From contig OX465595.1 of the NCBI GenBank assembly GCA_950022295.1, forward strand, positions 222,979,770 to 223,043,769: 64,000 nucleotides of DNA. Reading direction: 5' to 3'. This DNA is from Bromus sterilis (Eukaryota > Streptophyta > Magnoliopsida > Poales > Poaceae). A model generated the notes under the pieces. The model had not been told where the DNA came from. It did not search any database and worked only from the letters and a program-made list of their open reading frames with translations. The position numbers and the translations under genes were made by a program. This document shows positions 35,801 through 47,800 of this stretch, piece after piece (position 1 is the stretch's first letter; the number at the start of each line of letters is the position of its first letter).

Positions 35801-38800
35801 TTGTTCTAGCCTCTAGGCATTAGTTCTTTTTGTGTGCATATAATCAGTTGATTTGATCACTCTGTATTGACAAGTTACTTCCCATATTAGTTATTTCTGT
35901 ACATGTTTATATACTGGTCTATGGCCCCATGGGAATATAAGTTGCATATTTCCTAACATGGTATTAGAGCCCTAGGTTAATTTTTCGCACACACAACTCA
36001 TGCTGAGGTTCAATCTTGCGCCTCTTCCATCGTTTTTCTGACAGCTGCTGCTCCCTCTTCCTCCGTCGCTACCGTCCCTCCAGTTGCTCATGCCTGACCC
36101 CACCACCTCCACGCCATCTCCTGCTCTTGATTTGGCCGCCGCTCGCCCTCTTGAGCCGCTTCTGCTCGTGCTGCTTGCCTCAGTCGCCTTCTTGACTTTG
36201 ATCCTCAACCCGCGTCGCCTTGCTCCGCTTGGCCTCGCTGCGGGCTTTCTCCGCCCCGCCCGTGCCGATGGCCCCCCCCAATTGGCCTCCTAGTTCAATG
36301 CCTAGCCGATCGCTCCCTTCGGACGGTCGCCACATGCCCAGGCCACCCTCATCAACCAGGCCCCTCCTATCGGTTCTTGTCCTGTAGGTCAACGATGTTC
36401 CTCATGAATGCACGTTCCCGTGTGGGCTTTTTCTAGCTGCTGCATGCGCTCGCACGGAGTGCCACTAGCGGTTCTCGTTTGGTTGCCGCTCGTCTGTGTG
36501 GTGTGTGCTGTCGATCTCCTTCCACATCGCTCCTTTGTTTTGGTTGGGATTGACCCGAGGCGTTGTCCTTTGTACATGGCGATTTAGACCGGTTCCCCAA
36601 AAAACACACCTAGTATGATGTTTTCGTCAGGTACACATTTCCCTTGCTGGCTGCTAACCCTCGACGGTATTCCTTACATTGTCTCCATCTCGCACACACC
36701 CCTTTCCTTGGTGCCTAGTGCTCGTCCTCTTGTGATGTCATCTCAACGCCTGCTCCAGGCTGTGGTGGTCGCTCTTGAAGGACTCATATAGCGACCTCCG
36801 CACATGGTGATTGTCACTCTACACCGACTCCTCTCATGACTTCCACCGGTGATTATCATGCTACATCAGCTCCTCTCACAACTTTCACTTGCAGTGATGG
36901 TGCATATGACTCCATAGACTACGCCTCGCACACGCCTTCCCTTGACGTGGCCAGATCGGTGTGGCGGCGGCGTGGCTCGGTCTCCTCCAAACCTAGCAAC
37001 TGTGGGGATCGAGCGGTGAGACGAGATCATCTGTTCTTTTTGTGGGATGGGCTAGGGGCAGTTTTACTATAATTTTGTTGTCTATCCATCCCATTGCTCA
37101 CGCTTCCCAGATTTTTGCAGATTCACCGTCGCCTTCTCCTATGGTTTCCTCACCTCGCTTATCACAGGAATCTACATCTTCATCCCCGATGGCTTCTTCG
37201 TCTTCATCACCAGTCTTGACAATTCCTCCTTGAATCATTTACTCTTTTCCTCACTATTATTTTCGTCGTTCGCATGCTGTGGATGAGATGAATATACAGA
37301 TTGTCCATCTACTTCTCGTATGCCATCTTCCTCGTCTCAACCTACTTATGGCTTACGTCATTGCCCACTTTCGGCTGTTGACCGCAATGATTTTTCTAGT
37401 GCTAGCGCTCCTGTGCTTTGTTAGCCTGAACTACTGAGTAGATAGCTCTCTTTTGCAGGCTCTAGCAAAGAACTACTAACAAACAACTGCACACAAACAA
37501 CTGCACACTAGCTACGCCAACACGCGCACACAGAAGTGAGAGCTCATGTGTGGTGGTACTAACTTGCTTGAAGCTAACATGGATGCTGAATGGAATGATT
37601 TACAAGAGGACTTGGGGTCCTTATATAGGCTACAACCAACCTTGGTGGCTTACAAGCTAAGTAAACTCTAGTCTACTTCTAGTCAAGTTCCATTCACAGC
37701 TAAGGGAACTTGGGTGACTATCACTACGTAAGTGCACAACACTTTCCTACCTATGCACTAAGAAATTACCAGGTATGGTACTTCAATGTACAGTGAAACT
37801 TCTGGGTAACTACTAGGAAACACTATGTTTCTTAGCACCTAAGCAATTGACAGGGGTAAAGACCACAATCTCCCTCTCAACCCTGTTGAATGGTTTGGAT
37901 GTTGATGATCCCGATTTTGTCGCGCAACACTTGGAACCGAACGCGACCAAGAGCCTTTGTCAGGATGTCCGCCTTTTGCTCACCAGTCCTGATGAACTCC
38001 ACAACCACCGTGCCCTGCTCTTTTGTGACTCACCTATGAAGTGATAGCGGAGATCGATGTGCTTGCTGCGGTCGTGAAGCACTGGGTCCTTGCAGAGGCA
38101 AATCGTCGATTTGTTGTCGACGAAGATGAGCGCATGGGAGGTGTCTTGGTTCAGCATCTCACCCAGAAGGCGAGCCAGCCAGATTCTCTGACATGCTGAT
38201 GTAGCTGCCGTGATGTACTCCGCCTCGCATGAAGAAGCGGCGACAACCTTCTGCCTCAATGATTGCCAGCTGACAGGACTGCTCCCAAGGTAGAACAACA
38301 CGCCGGCGGTGCTCTTCCTGGAGTCCACATCACCAGCGTGGTCGGAGTTGCTGTACCCAACCAGGTCCTCGCCGTCGCCACGGCGATACACACAGCCGTG
38401 TGTGATCGTGCCTGCGATGTATCGAACCAGGTGCTTGACCGCCGCAAGATGATCGCTGGCAGGAGCCTCCATGAACCTGCTCAGGAACCCGACGTCGAAC
38501 GAGATGTGAGGCCGTGTGTGCACGAGATACCTGAGGCTGCCAATGACACTCCGATAGAATGTAGCATCCGCCGGCTTCTCGGAGCTCTCCTTGCTTAGCT
38601 TGAGCCGTGCCTCCATCGGGTAGTGCACGGCGTGGCTGTCCGCCATGCCCGCTCGCTCGAGCATTTTGGTGGCGTAGGCCGCTTGAGTGATCGTCGTGCG
38701 ACCATGCTCCTGGTTCACCTATAGCCCGAGGTAGTATCGGAGTAGCCCGAGGTCGCTCATGTTGAAGAATCGCTTCATTTCCTCCTTGAAGCGGAGCACC

Positions 38801-41800
38801 TCGGTGCGCTCGGCACCGATGATGACCAGGTCGTCGACATAGATGCCGACGATGAGCAGCGCCTCACCGGTTCCATGCGCGTACACGTCGTGCTCGGAGG
38901 AGCTACGAGTGGAACTGAGCGAGGCCAAGCTTGCGTCCAGCTTGGCGTTCCTTGCCCTTGGTGCCTGACGGAGATCGTACAGGGCCATGTGTAGCTTGTA
39001 CACGCCCTGCTCGCGTCCTTCGGCGATGAAGCCAGATGGCTGGGAGACGTAGACCTCCTCGAGGTCGCCGTTGAGGAACGCCGACTTGACGTCCATGTGA
39101 TGGACCTCTCAATCTTGATGTGCCGCCAAGGCAAGGATCAGTCGCACGGACTCGAGCCTTGCCACGGGTGTGAAGACTTCCTCGAAGTCCACTCCTGCGC
39201 GTTGCACATACCCTTTTGCAACGAGTCGGGCCTTGTGCTTGACGATGGCGCCCTGCTCGTCCTTCTTTACCTTGAACACCCAATTTAGCCCAATAGCGCG
39301 ATGCCCTGCAGGCAATGTGGTGAGTGTCCAGGTAGCATTATCGTCAATCGATGACAACTCATCTAGCATCGCGCGACGCCAACAGTCCTCGCGATTCGCT
39401 TCATCGACCATGGCCGGCTCCTCGTCGGCCATCAGATGCAATACCTCATCATCATCGTCGTCGAGAGTCTTCGCCACTTGTGGTGTCTCGGCGAGAAGGT
39501 CGTTGATGTGTCGGTACCGGTGTGGGATGCCGGCACTATCGTCGGCGTCGAACATGTCCGGCCGCACAGTCGGTGGAGTTGCAAACTGAACCGACACGAC
39601 CTCGCTTGAGGTCTGTGAGGTTGCTGAGCGCTGAGTTGCTGCACCCGTTGTGCTCTGAGCCAGTAGGCTTGGGACCACAGTGACCGGAGTTGCCATATGA
39701 GCACCAACACTTGTGCACACCGTGTACTCCACGGAGGAGCTGCTCGCTCGCACCTCTCCTGGCGCCTCCCAGCTCCATCGTGCCTTCTCGTCGAAGACGA
39801 CGTCGTGGGAGATGTGCATGCGCTTTGAGACGGGGTCGTACATTTTGTACGCATTGGAGCCCGTCTCGTAGCCGAAGAACACCATCGGGGTGCTCCTGTC
39901 GTCGAGTTTCTTCAGCTGTGGGCGTACCGTCTTGACATGCCCGACACAACCGAAGATGCGGAGGAAGCGCACGTTCGGCTTTCGGCCGAACCATGCCTCA
40001 TACGGTGTCATGCCGTCGACGCTTCGTGTGAAGGAGCGGTTGAGGATGAAGACCGCTGTGAGCATCACCTCCCCCTAAAACATGCTTGGCACCAGCTTGG
40101 CCTTGAGAATGCCGTGTGCCATCCCGAGCACCTTCTGGTTCCTCCGCTCGACGACACCGTTCTGTTGCGGCGAGTAAGGGGCGGTGAGGTGATGCTGCAC
40201 CCCTTGCTCGGCGCAATGCTCGTAGAAGGTGGCCGAAGTGAATTCGCCACCCCGATCAGTGCGGAGTACGCACAACTTGTGGCCGCACTCCAGCTCTGCC
40301 GCAGCTTGGAACTTGACGATGGCTCGCTCCGCCTCATCCTTTGAGGCGAGGAGTACCGCCCACATGAAACGGTTGCGGTCATCGACGAGTAGTGGTAGTA
40401 TGTACCGTAATCCGCTCGGTGTTGCTGGTGTGATCGGGCCACACAGATCACCATGTACCAACTCCAGGGGCTTCTTTGCCCTGAACTTTGCCTTTTGCAG
40501 GAACGACAGTCGGCGTTGCTTCTCGGCTAGGCAAGCTTCGCAGAGCTCGTCTGCATGCTCGATGTGCGGGAGACCCCGCACGAGACCACCACGCACCATC
40601 CTCCTCATGCTGTCAAAGTGCAGATGCCCAAGCCGAGCATGCCAAGTGTCGGAGACATGGCCTACGTCAAGGCACACCGACCGAACATGGCGGAATGACA
40701 ATTTGTATAGGCGATTTGGTGCTCGTGTTACCTTGATGAGCAACCGGCTATGCTGATCGCGCACGGTGAGCACCCCATGTCGGATGGCGATGTCGAACCA
40801 GTTCTTATCGAGCTGGCCGACACTGATGACGCTGCTCTTGAGCGCCGGGATGAAGAAGACATCGGTGAACGCTCTGTGCCCCCCCCCCCCGCCCCCCGTT
40901 GTCAGCAAAGACAACGGTGCCACGACCATGGATGTCCACCATCGAGCCGTTCGCGAATCGCACCTTGCCGGAGACTGAGCGGTCCAGCTCGGCGAACGCA
41001 TAGACCGATCCGGTCATATGGTTCGTCGCTCCCGTGTGGAGGAACCATATCTCGGCACGCTTGTCGTTGTCGTGCGTGGGCGAGATCACAACTCTCTCCT
41101 CGTTGAGGAAGACGTGGCCACCCGAACACTCCGTGGTCGTGCCGCGGTGGATCAATTGTGTCGTGCCCTCTTGCACGCACTGGACCGACCCGAAGCATTT
41201 TGTGGTCGGGGTGTAGCCAGCCAGAGAGCTTCGCACTTCCAGTACGGACTCAACGGTCGCCACCATCACGGTCGGGACGTGGACCACCTGATGCGGTATG
41301 CCCTCTTGGACAGTCTCACTGGATGCCGCCGTTGCTCGGGCGTGGCTTCCCCACGCCCGTGCCTTCATCGCCTCATAGTCGATATTCCCCGAGAACGATG
41401 TTGTCGGGGAATTTCCTACCACTGTAAGGATGGATTCTGCTGACGAGCTCCGTGCCTCCTACACGGACTCGACAATTGCCATCATCATTGCTGGCCCACC
41501 ATCTATGTAAGCCTCGATGAGGTTTGCAGCTGCCGCGGCCTCGTCGCGCTGCTTCTTGTGGCAATCGCGGGCCCAGTAGCCCTTGATGCCATAATACCGG
41601 CACTTGTCCCGGTCGTCGTTGTTGCCGGGACCGTGGGCTGGCCTGCCTTGCTGCTGGGGCTGCCTAGTCTTCCGCCCGCGGTTGCCGAAGGAGTCGTCCA
41701 CCGCCGGAACTCTCACGACTGTCGTTGAGGCGGTCCTCGGCCACCCGCAACCGATCCATAAGCTCCTCGATGGAGAGAGTACGTAGGTCAAGAAGAGTCT

Positions 41801-44800
41801 CGATAGCGGTTGCTACCTGAGCAAAGTGAGAGGGGACGACGCGAAGGAACTTTTGCCCGATCCTCTCGTCGTTGACGGTGTTGCCGAGCAGCCGGAGCTA
41901 CGTCACTAGGCCATCGATCCTCATGGCAAAGTCGTCGACACGCTCGCTGTCCTTGAAGGCGAGGTTCTCGAACTTCGCCCACAGCTTCTGTGCGTTCGCC
42001 TCGCACACACGATCGCTGCCGAGGCGCTGGGTCCTTATGGACATCCATGCCTCCTTGGCGCTCGCCTTCGCCGCGAGCATGCCATGCATCTTCGGCAGGG
42101 TAGAGCTGATTACCGCCACTGCCGCTTGCCTGTCCTCCCTCCTGGGGACGACATCGTCCTCCATTGGGTACCACAGGTTCGTCGCTTGTAGTTTGCACTC
42201 CATGATCAACGCCCACTCGCTGTAGTTTGAGCGGGTGAGCATCGGAAAGGAAATATTCGTGCCGCCACCGCCTCCAACGGTTTTGCGCACAATTTCCCTT
42301 ACCATGATGTCACCACGGTTGCCGCGCCGTAACGGGCCGTGACCTCGACTTAAAGCGATGGCCATCCTCCCGTGGAGGTGGTGACTTGGAGCTGTTCGTC
42401 GCGGTTCACAGCTGCGTCTGTGGGAGCGTCTTGGAACCGCCCGAAACGGAACGCCCCTTTCCATCACCTGTCATGGCTAGTGAAACCTGGCTCTGGTGCC
42501 AATTGTTAGCCTGAACTACTGAGTAGATAGCTCTCTTTTGCACACTCTAGCAAAGAACTACTAACAGGGAGCTGCACACTAGCTATGCCAACATGCACAC
42601 ATAGAAGTGAGAGCTCACGTGTGGTGGTACTAACTTTCTTGAAGCTAACTTGGATGCTGAATGGAATGATTTACAAGAGGACTTGGGGTCCTTATATAGG
42701 CTACAACCAGCCTTGGTGGCTTACTAGCTAAGTAAACTCTAGTCTACTTCTACTCAAGTTCCATGCACAACTAAGGGAACTTGGGTGACTATCACTACGT
42801 AAGTGCACAACACTTCCCTACCTATGCACTAAGAATTTACCAGGTATGGTACTTCTATGTACTGAGAAACTTCTGGGTAACTACTAGGAAACACTATGTT
42901 TCTTAGCACCTAAGCAATGGACAGGGGTGAAGACCACAGGCTTGAGCGGACTTCTTATCGTGATGATATTGTTCATCCAGAAGGGCAGCTTGCGATGGCA
43001 AAGGAGATTGCTGTGCTTGAGTGCATCGACACGTGGGATCTTGTTTCTCTTCCTCCCTGTGTTTATCCTATCACTTGTAAGTGGGCTTACAAGGTTAAGA
43101 CTCGCTCTGATGGTTGGTTCTCTTGAGCGTTATAAAGCTTGTCTTGTGGCTTGTGGCTTTCAGTGGGAGCATGGTCGTGATTACGATTAAACTTTTGCTC
43201 ATGTGGCCCATATGACCACTGTTCACACACTTCTTGTTGTGTCCCCTGTTCGCCATTGGGTCTGTGTCTCACCTTGATGGTTAGTTGCATGAGGAGGTTT
43301 ACATGCATCCATTGGGTATTTTTTTTCCTGATGGCATGGTATGTCGTCTTCATCGCTCTCTCTATGGCCTTAAGCAAGCCCCTCGCGCCTGGTGTGAGTG
43401 CTTCGTCTCCGTGGTGCCCACTGTTTGTTTTTTCGGCGAGTACTCATGATCCTTTGCTGTGTGTCCAACTTTCCGCTCATGCTCATGGTCAGACTCTTCT
43501 TATATATGTTGATGACATGATCATCACCGGCGATGACCCTGAGTACATTGCCTTTTGAGTACATTGCCTTTGTGAAGGCATGTCTTAGTGAGCAGTTTCT
43601 TATGTCTGATCCTGGTCCTCTTCACCACTTTCTTAGGATTGAGGTTTCTTGTACCCTTGATGGCCTCTTTATTTCCCAACAGAAGTATATCCAGGATTTC
43701 CTTTGCTCGTGATGCTCTTTTGAGACTTGCATGGAGCTCAATGTTCACCTCCATCTTCTGATGGTGACCCCTTGTCTGATCCGATACATTATCGCCATCT
43801 TGTTGGGAGTCTTGTCTATCTAGCTGATGAGGAACAATAGACTAGGAAAAATAAAAATAACCTAGGAGTCATATGTGGTGTAGTAGCTTCTACGAAAAAA
43901 TAAAAATAAACTAGGAGTCATATGTGGTGTAGTAGCTTCTACACTTCTACTATATTCTACATAATTTGGCACTACAACCATATGTGTTGTGGTTTCTAGA
44001 GATTTCTAGCCATGAGTAGTAGCCAGGTTGCTTGTATTTACTTTCCTAGCTTTAAGTAGTGTTTTGTAGAACCTTCTAGCTATAAGCAGAGCTAAGTAGT
44101 GAAGGCTCATGAAGCCTATAAATAGAGGTCCTCACCTCTACCTATGTGACCAGACTATGTACCCACTACCTACCAATAAAAAGGAACTTTGTGTCCTGTC
44201 CTAAAGGTCTTGGATTAGATCTTGTGTGTTGGGAGTTTGGATTGAGCTCTTGACAGCCCACGCCCCTAGTGCGATATCTAGCACATCACGTTGAAGTGGT
44301 TCCTTCAACATTTGTGCTGGTCATATTGTAGCAACAAGGTGGAGTTGTTCCTCCACAACCTTGTGCTGCTTCAGGTGGTATCAGAGCCTCGTTGATCCCT
44401 ACCAATTCTCATCGTTCTGTTTAAGAGCAAGCTGCAACAAGCAATGGAGCAATTGGAAAAGAGGATGGCGCCGTACCAGTCCATGCGTTCAACAAGCAAA
44501 AGGGGCACATTCGAGAAAGTATCAGTCCATGCGCCGTACCAGCTTTGATCACGCCAAAGAAAGATGGATCTTGGCAAATGTGTACGGATAGTAGAGCCAT
44601 TAACAAGATCACCGTAAGGTATAGATTTCCTATTCCCCGCTTGGATGATATGTTGGATCAGCCTAGTGGATCAAGAGTGTTCACAAAGCAAGATTTAAGA
44701 AGCGGATATCATCAAATTCGTATCAGACCCGGGGATGAATGGAAAACTGCCTTCAAGACAAAGGAAGGGTTGTTTGAATGGCTAGTCATGCCATTTAGAC

Positions 44801-47800
44801 TCTCAAATGCACCAAGTACCTTTATGCACTTGATGAATTAAGTCCTTCGGCCCTTCTTATCATACTTTGTTGTGGTCTATTTTGATGACATCTTGATCTA
44901 TAGTAAGGATGAGGATGAACACTTCGATCACATTTGGAAGATGCTAGAAGTACTAAGGGAAAATGAGCTCTACGTCAACTTGAAGAAATGTGTTTTCCTG
45001 CAAAGACAACTTCTTTTCGTAGGATTTGTCATAACATGTGATGGTATTCGTGTTGATGATTCTAAGGTTGAAGCAATCCGAGAATGGCCAACTCCAAGGA
45101 CCATTTCTTAGGTAAGAAGTTTTCACGGCCTTGCAACTTTCTATAGGCGATTTGTTAAGGATTTCAGCACTATCATGGCACCAATTACCGAGTGTTTGAA
45201 GAAAGGAAAGTTCCAATGGACAGAAGTGACGGAAGCGAGTTTTAATGAGATCAAGCGAAAACTCTCACAAGCTCCTGTCCTGGTGTTACTTGATTTCAAC
45301 AAGACTTTTGAGTTGGAGTGTGATGCAAGTGGAGTATTGGAGCTGTTCTATCTCAAGAAAGGAAGCCTATTGCTTTCTTCAGTGAGAAATTAAGTGAAGC
45401 AAGGTAGAAATGGAGTACTTATCAACAAGAATTGTATGTTGTTTTCAAAGCTTTGAAAACCTTGGGAAGTCTATTTGTTGCCTAAAGAGTTCATTGTTTA
45501 CAGTGACCATCAATCCTTGAAGCATTTTAGAAATCAAAAGCATGTTGATCGCATGCTTGCAAGATGTTAATTACACTGAGTTATTTGAAGAAATTCGTGG
45601 TGTTTTGGAAGCACAAAATCAGAAACATAAACAATTTGCTGATTGCAAAAGGAGGCCGAAATCATTCCAAGTTGGTGATAAATGATGGTCTACTTCTGAA
45701 AAGAGAGGCTGCCTTTAGGTGTTAAAGGGAAGCTTAGGCAACGAAGGTATGGGCCCTTCTCTATTATGAGGAAGATAAATGATAATGCTTATGTGATAGA
45801 TCTTCCAAGTGACATGGGTATATCCAACACTTTCAACGCCGCGGACTTGACTCTCTACCATCCAGAAGAAGCGCTCTATGAGAATAACTCGAGGGCGAGT
45901 TCCAAACAACCAGGGGAGAATGATGAGGAACAATAGACTAGGAAAAATAAAAATAAACTAGGAGTCATATGTGGTGTAGTAGCTTCTACACACTTCTACT
46001 ATATTCTACATAATTTGGCACTACAACCATATGTGTTGTGGTTTCTAGAGATTTCTAGCCATGAGTAGTAGCCAGGTTGCTTGTATTTACTTTCCTAGCT
46101 TTAAGTAGTGTTTTGTAGAACCTTCTAGCTATAAGCAGAGCTAAGTAGTGAAGGCTCATGAAGCCTATAAATAGAGGTCCTCACCTCTACCTATGTGACC
46201 AGACTATGTACCCACTACCTACCAATAAAAAGGAACTTTGTGTCCTGTCCTAAAGGTCTTGGATTAGATCTTGTGTGTTGGGAGTTTGGATTGAGCTCTT
46301 GACAGCCCACGCCCCTAGAGCGATATCTAGCGCATCACGTTGAAGTGGTTCCTTCAACATTTGTGCTGGTCATATTGTAGCAGCAAGGTGGAGTTGTTCC
46401 TCCACAACCTTGTGCTGCTTCACTAGCTGTCACTCATTTGGATATCGCCTATCCTGTCCATGTTTTGAGTTAGTTTGTCTCTATTCCCACTTCAGTTCAC
46501 TGCAACCACCTTCTTCGCGTTCCACGATATCTTCGTTGCATGACCCCTCATTGTCTCTTCTTTCCCAGCTCTTTATTACAGCTTCATGCCTATTCAGATG
46601 CTAGGTTGGCTAGTGATCCCTCGGATTGCCCTTCACCTTTTGCTCACTGTGTTCTCTTGGTGGTTCTCTTATTGCCTGAAAGACGAAGAAACAGACTGCA
46701 GTTTCCCGTTTGAGTGCAGAGGCTGAGTTGCGAGCTATGGCTCTTTTCATGGCAGATGTAACTTGGTTATGGTGGTTCTCTTCTGCTTACTGTGTTTTTC
46801 CTGGTGGTTCTGTTATTGTCTAAAAGACGAAGAAACAAACTGCAGTTTCCCGTTTTGAGTGTAGAGGCTGAGTTGTGAGCTATGGCTCTTTTGACGTTAG
46901 AGGTGACTCTGTTACGATGGTTTCTGTTATGACATCTATTCCTCTCTTGTCAGACAGTACATGTGCTATCAGTTATTGCACGTGACCCTGTGAAGCATGA
47001 GTTCACCAAGCAATATTGGTGTGGATGCTTCTTTTGTGCTCTCATGTGTGCATGATCAGGTTATTGGTCTTCAGTATGTGCTTTCCATCCACCATGCTTT
47101 TGTTGTGTGTGTGTGTGGGTGGGGGAGGGGGGGCATGTATAGTTCCATATTTCCTAACAATTTCTATGTGCACTGTAGCAAAGACTATTTGAGGCGGCCA
47201 GTGGAACACTTTCCCTCTTTCTGTCTGTTGGATGTTCTGTTTCATTTGCACGTGTATAATTGAATCCTCATATTTAATGTTTATGCAGGATGAGCGTCTT
47301 GTCAGATCTTCCCTATCACCTGAGTCTCAGATCGAAGATAGTGGCAGTGAAGCATCAACTGATGATGTAAATATGGACCCAAAAGATAATGGATTTCATG
47401 ATGCAGAAAATGATGTAGATCAAGAAATGGACGATGACAATGGTGCAGAACGAGTACTTAGTGGAAAACTGAGTGAGAGCAGTGGATATGCTTGGAGCGA
47501 CCTATATGATTACAAGGTTTTGTTACTCTCCCCGCTTACCTATGTTTATTTCTAGTGTTATACTGTGATTATTGCTAGACACACATGTATATATTGTAGT
47601 TGCTTTGATTCTTATGTACTGCTTCTGATTGAACAACAGGTACATGCTGATGTTTCAGATGCTGAATGCTCTGTTGATGATAAAGGATTGGAAGATAAGA
47701 CAGATTTAAGCAAAGGTCCAAAAATTCATTCATCTGAAAATGGTTCAAAAAATATGGAAATATCGCTGAGTGAAAAGAATCCTTCTAACCCAACATCTGG

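Larger units (their letters stand above)
35959..47130 (+). pseudogene. Gag-pol remnants of the old Copia, in three pieces
   Basis: The first piece (35960-37418) is a P/S/A-rich gag and protease-like region without a long frame. The second (42939-43825) holds reverse transcriptase: MAKEIAVLECIDTWDLVSLP, CKWAYKVKTRSDG, then in other frames YVDDMIITGDD. The third (46423-47130) is RNase H and the C-terminus, with PVKHEFTKQYWCG near the end. Many stops and frameshifts separate all motifs; it is the most decayed element of the region. A duplicated stretch around 46640-46730 and 46770-46880 repeats the CTGAAAGACGAAGAAACAGA motif. Confidence 0.75.
35898..47159 (+). mobile_element. Old Copia element with very short LTRs, interrupted by two other elements (intron 12)
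   Basis: The left LTR is 35898-35958 (TGTACATGTT to TTTCCTAACA) and the right LTR only 47136-47159 (TGTATAGTTC to TTTCCTAACA). Both are bounded by the same 5-bp duplication ATTTC (35893-35897, 47160-47164). Directly after the left LTR comes a primer-binding site TGGTATTAGAGCC. A G-rich purine tract precedes the right LTR. Coding remnants on the + strand lie at 35960-37418, 42939-43825 and 46423-47130. The gaps are a Copia (37419-42938) and a Gypsy (43826-46422). Confidence 0.82.

Noticed and set aside
37960..41443. Many + strand frames over the nested Copia
   Set aside because: Antisense shadows; the minus strand carries recognisable integrase, reverse transcriptase and RNase H motifs.
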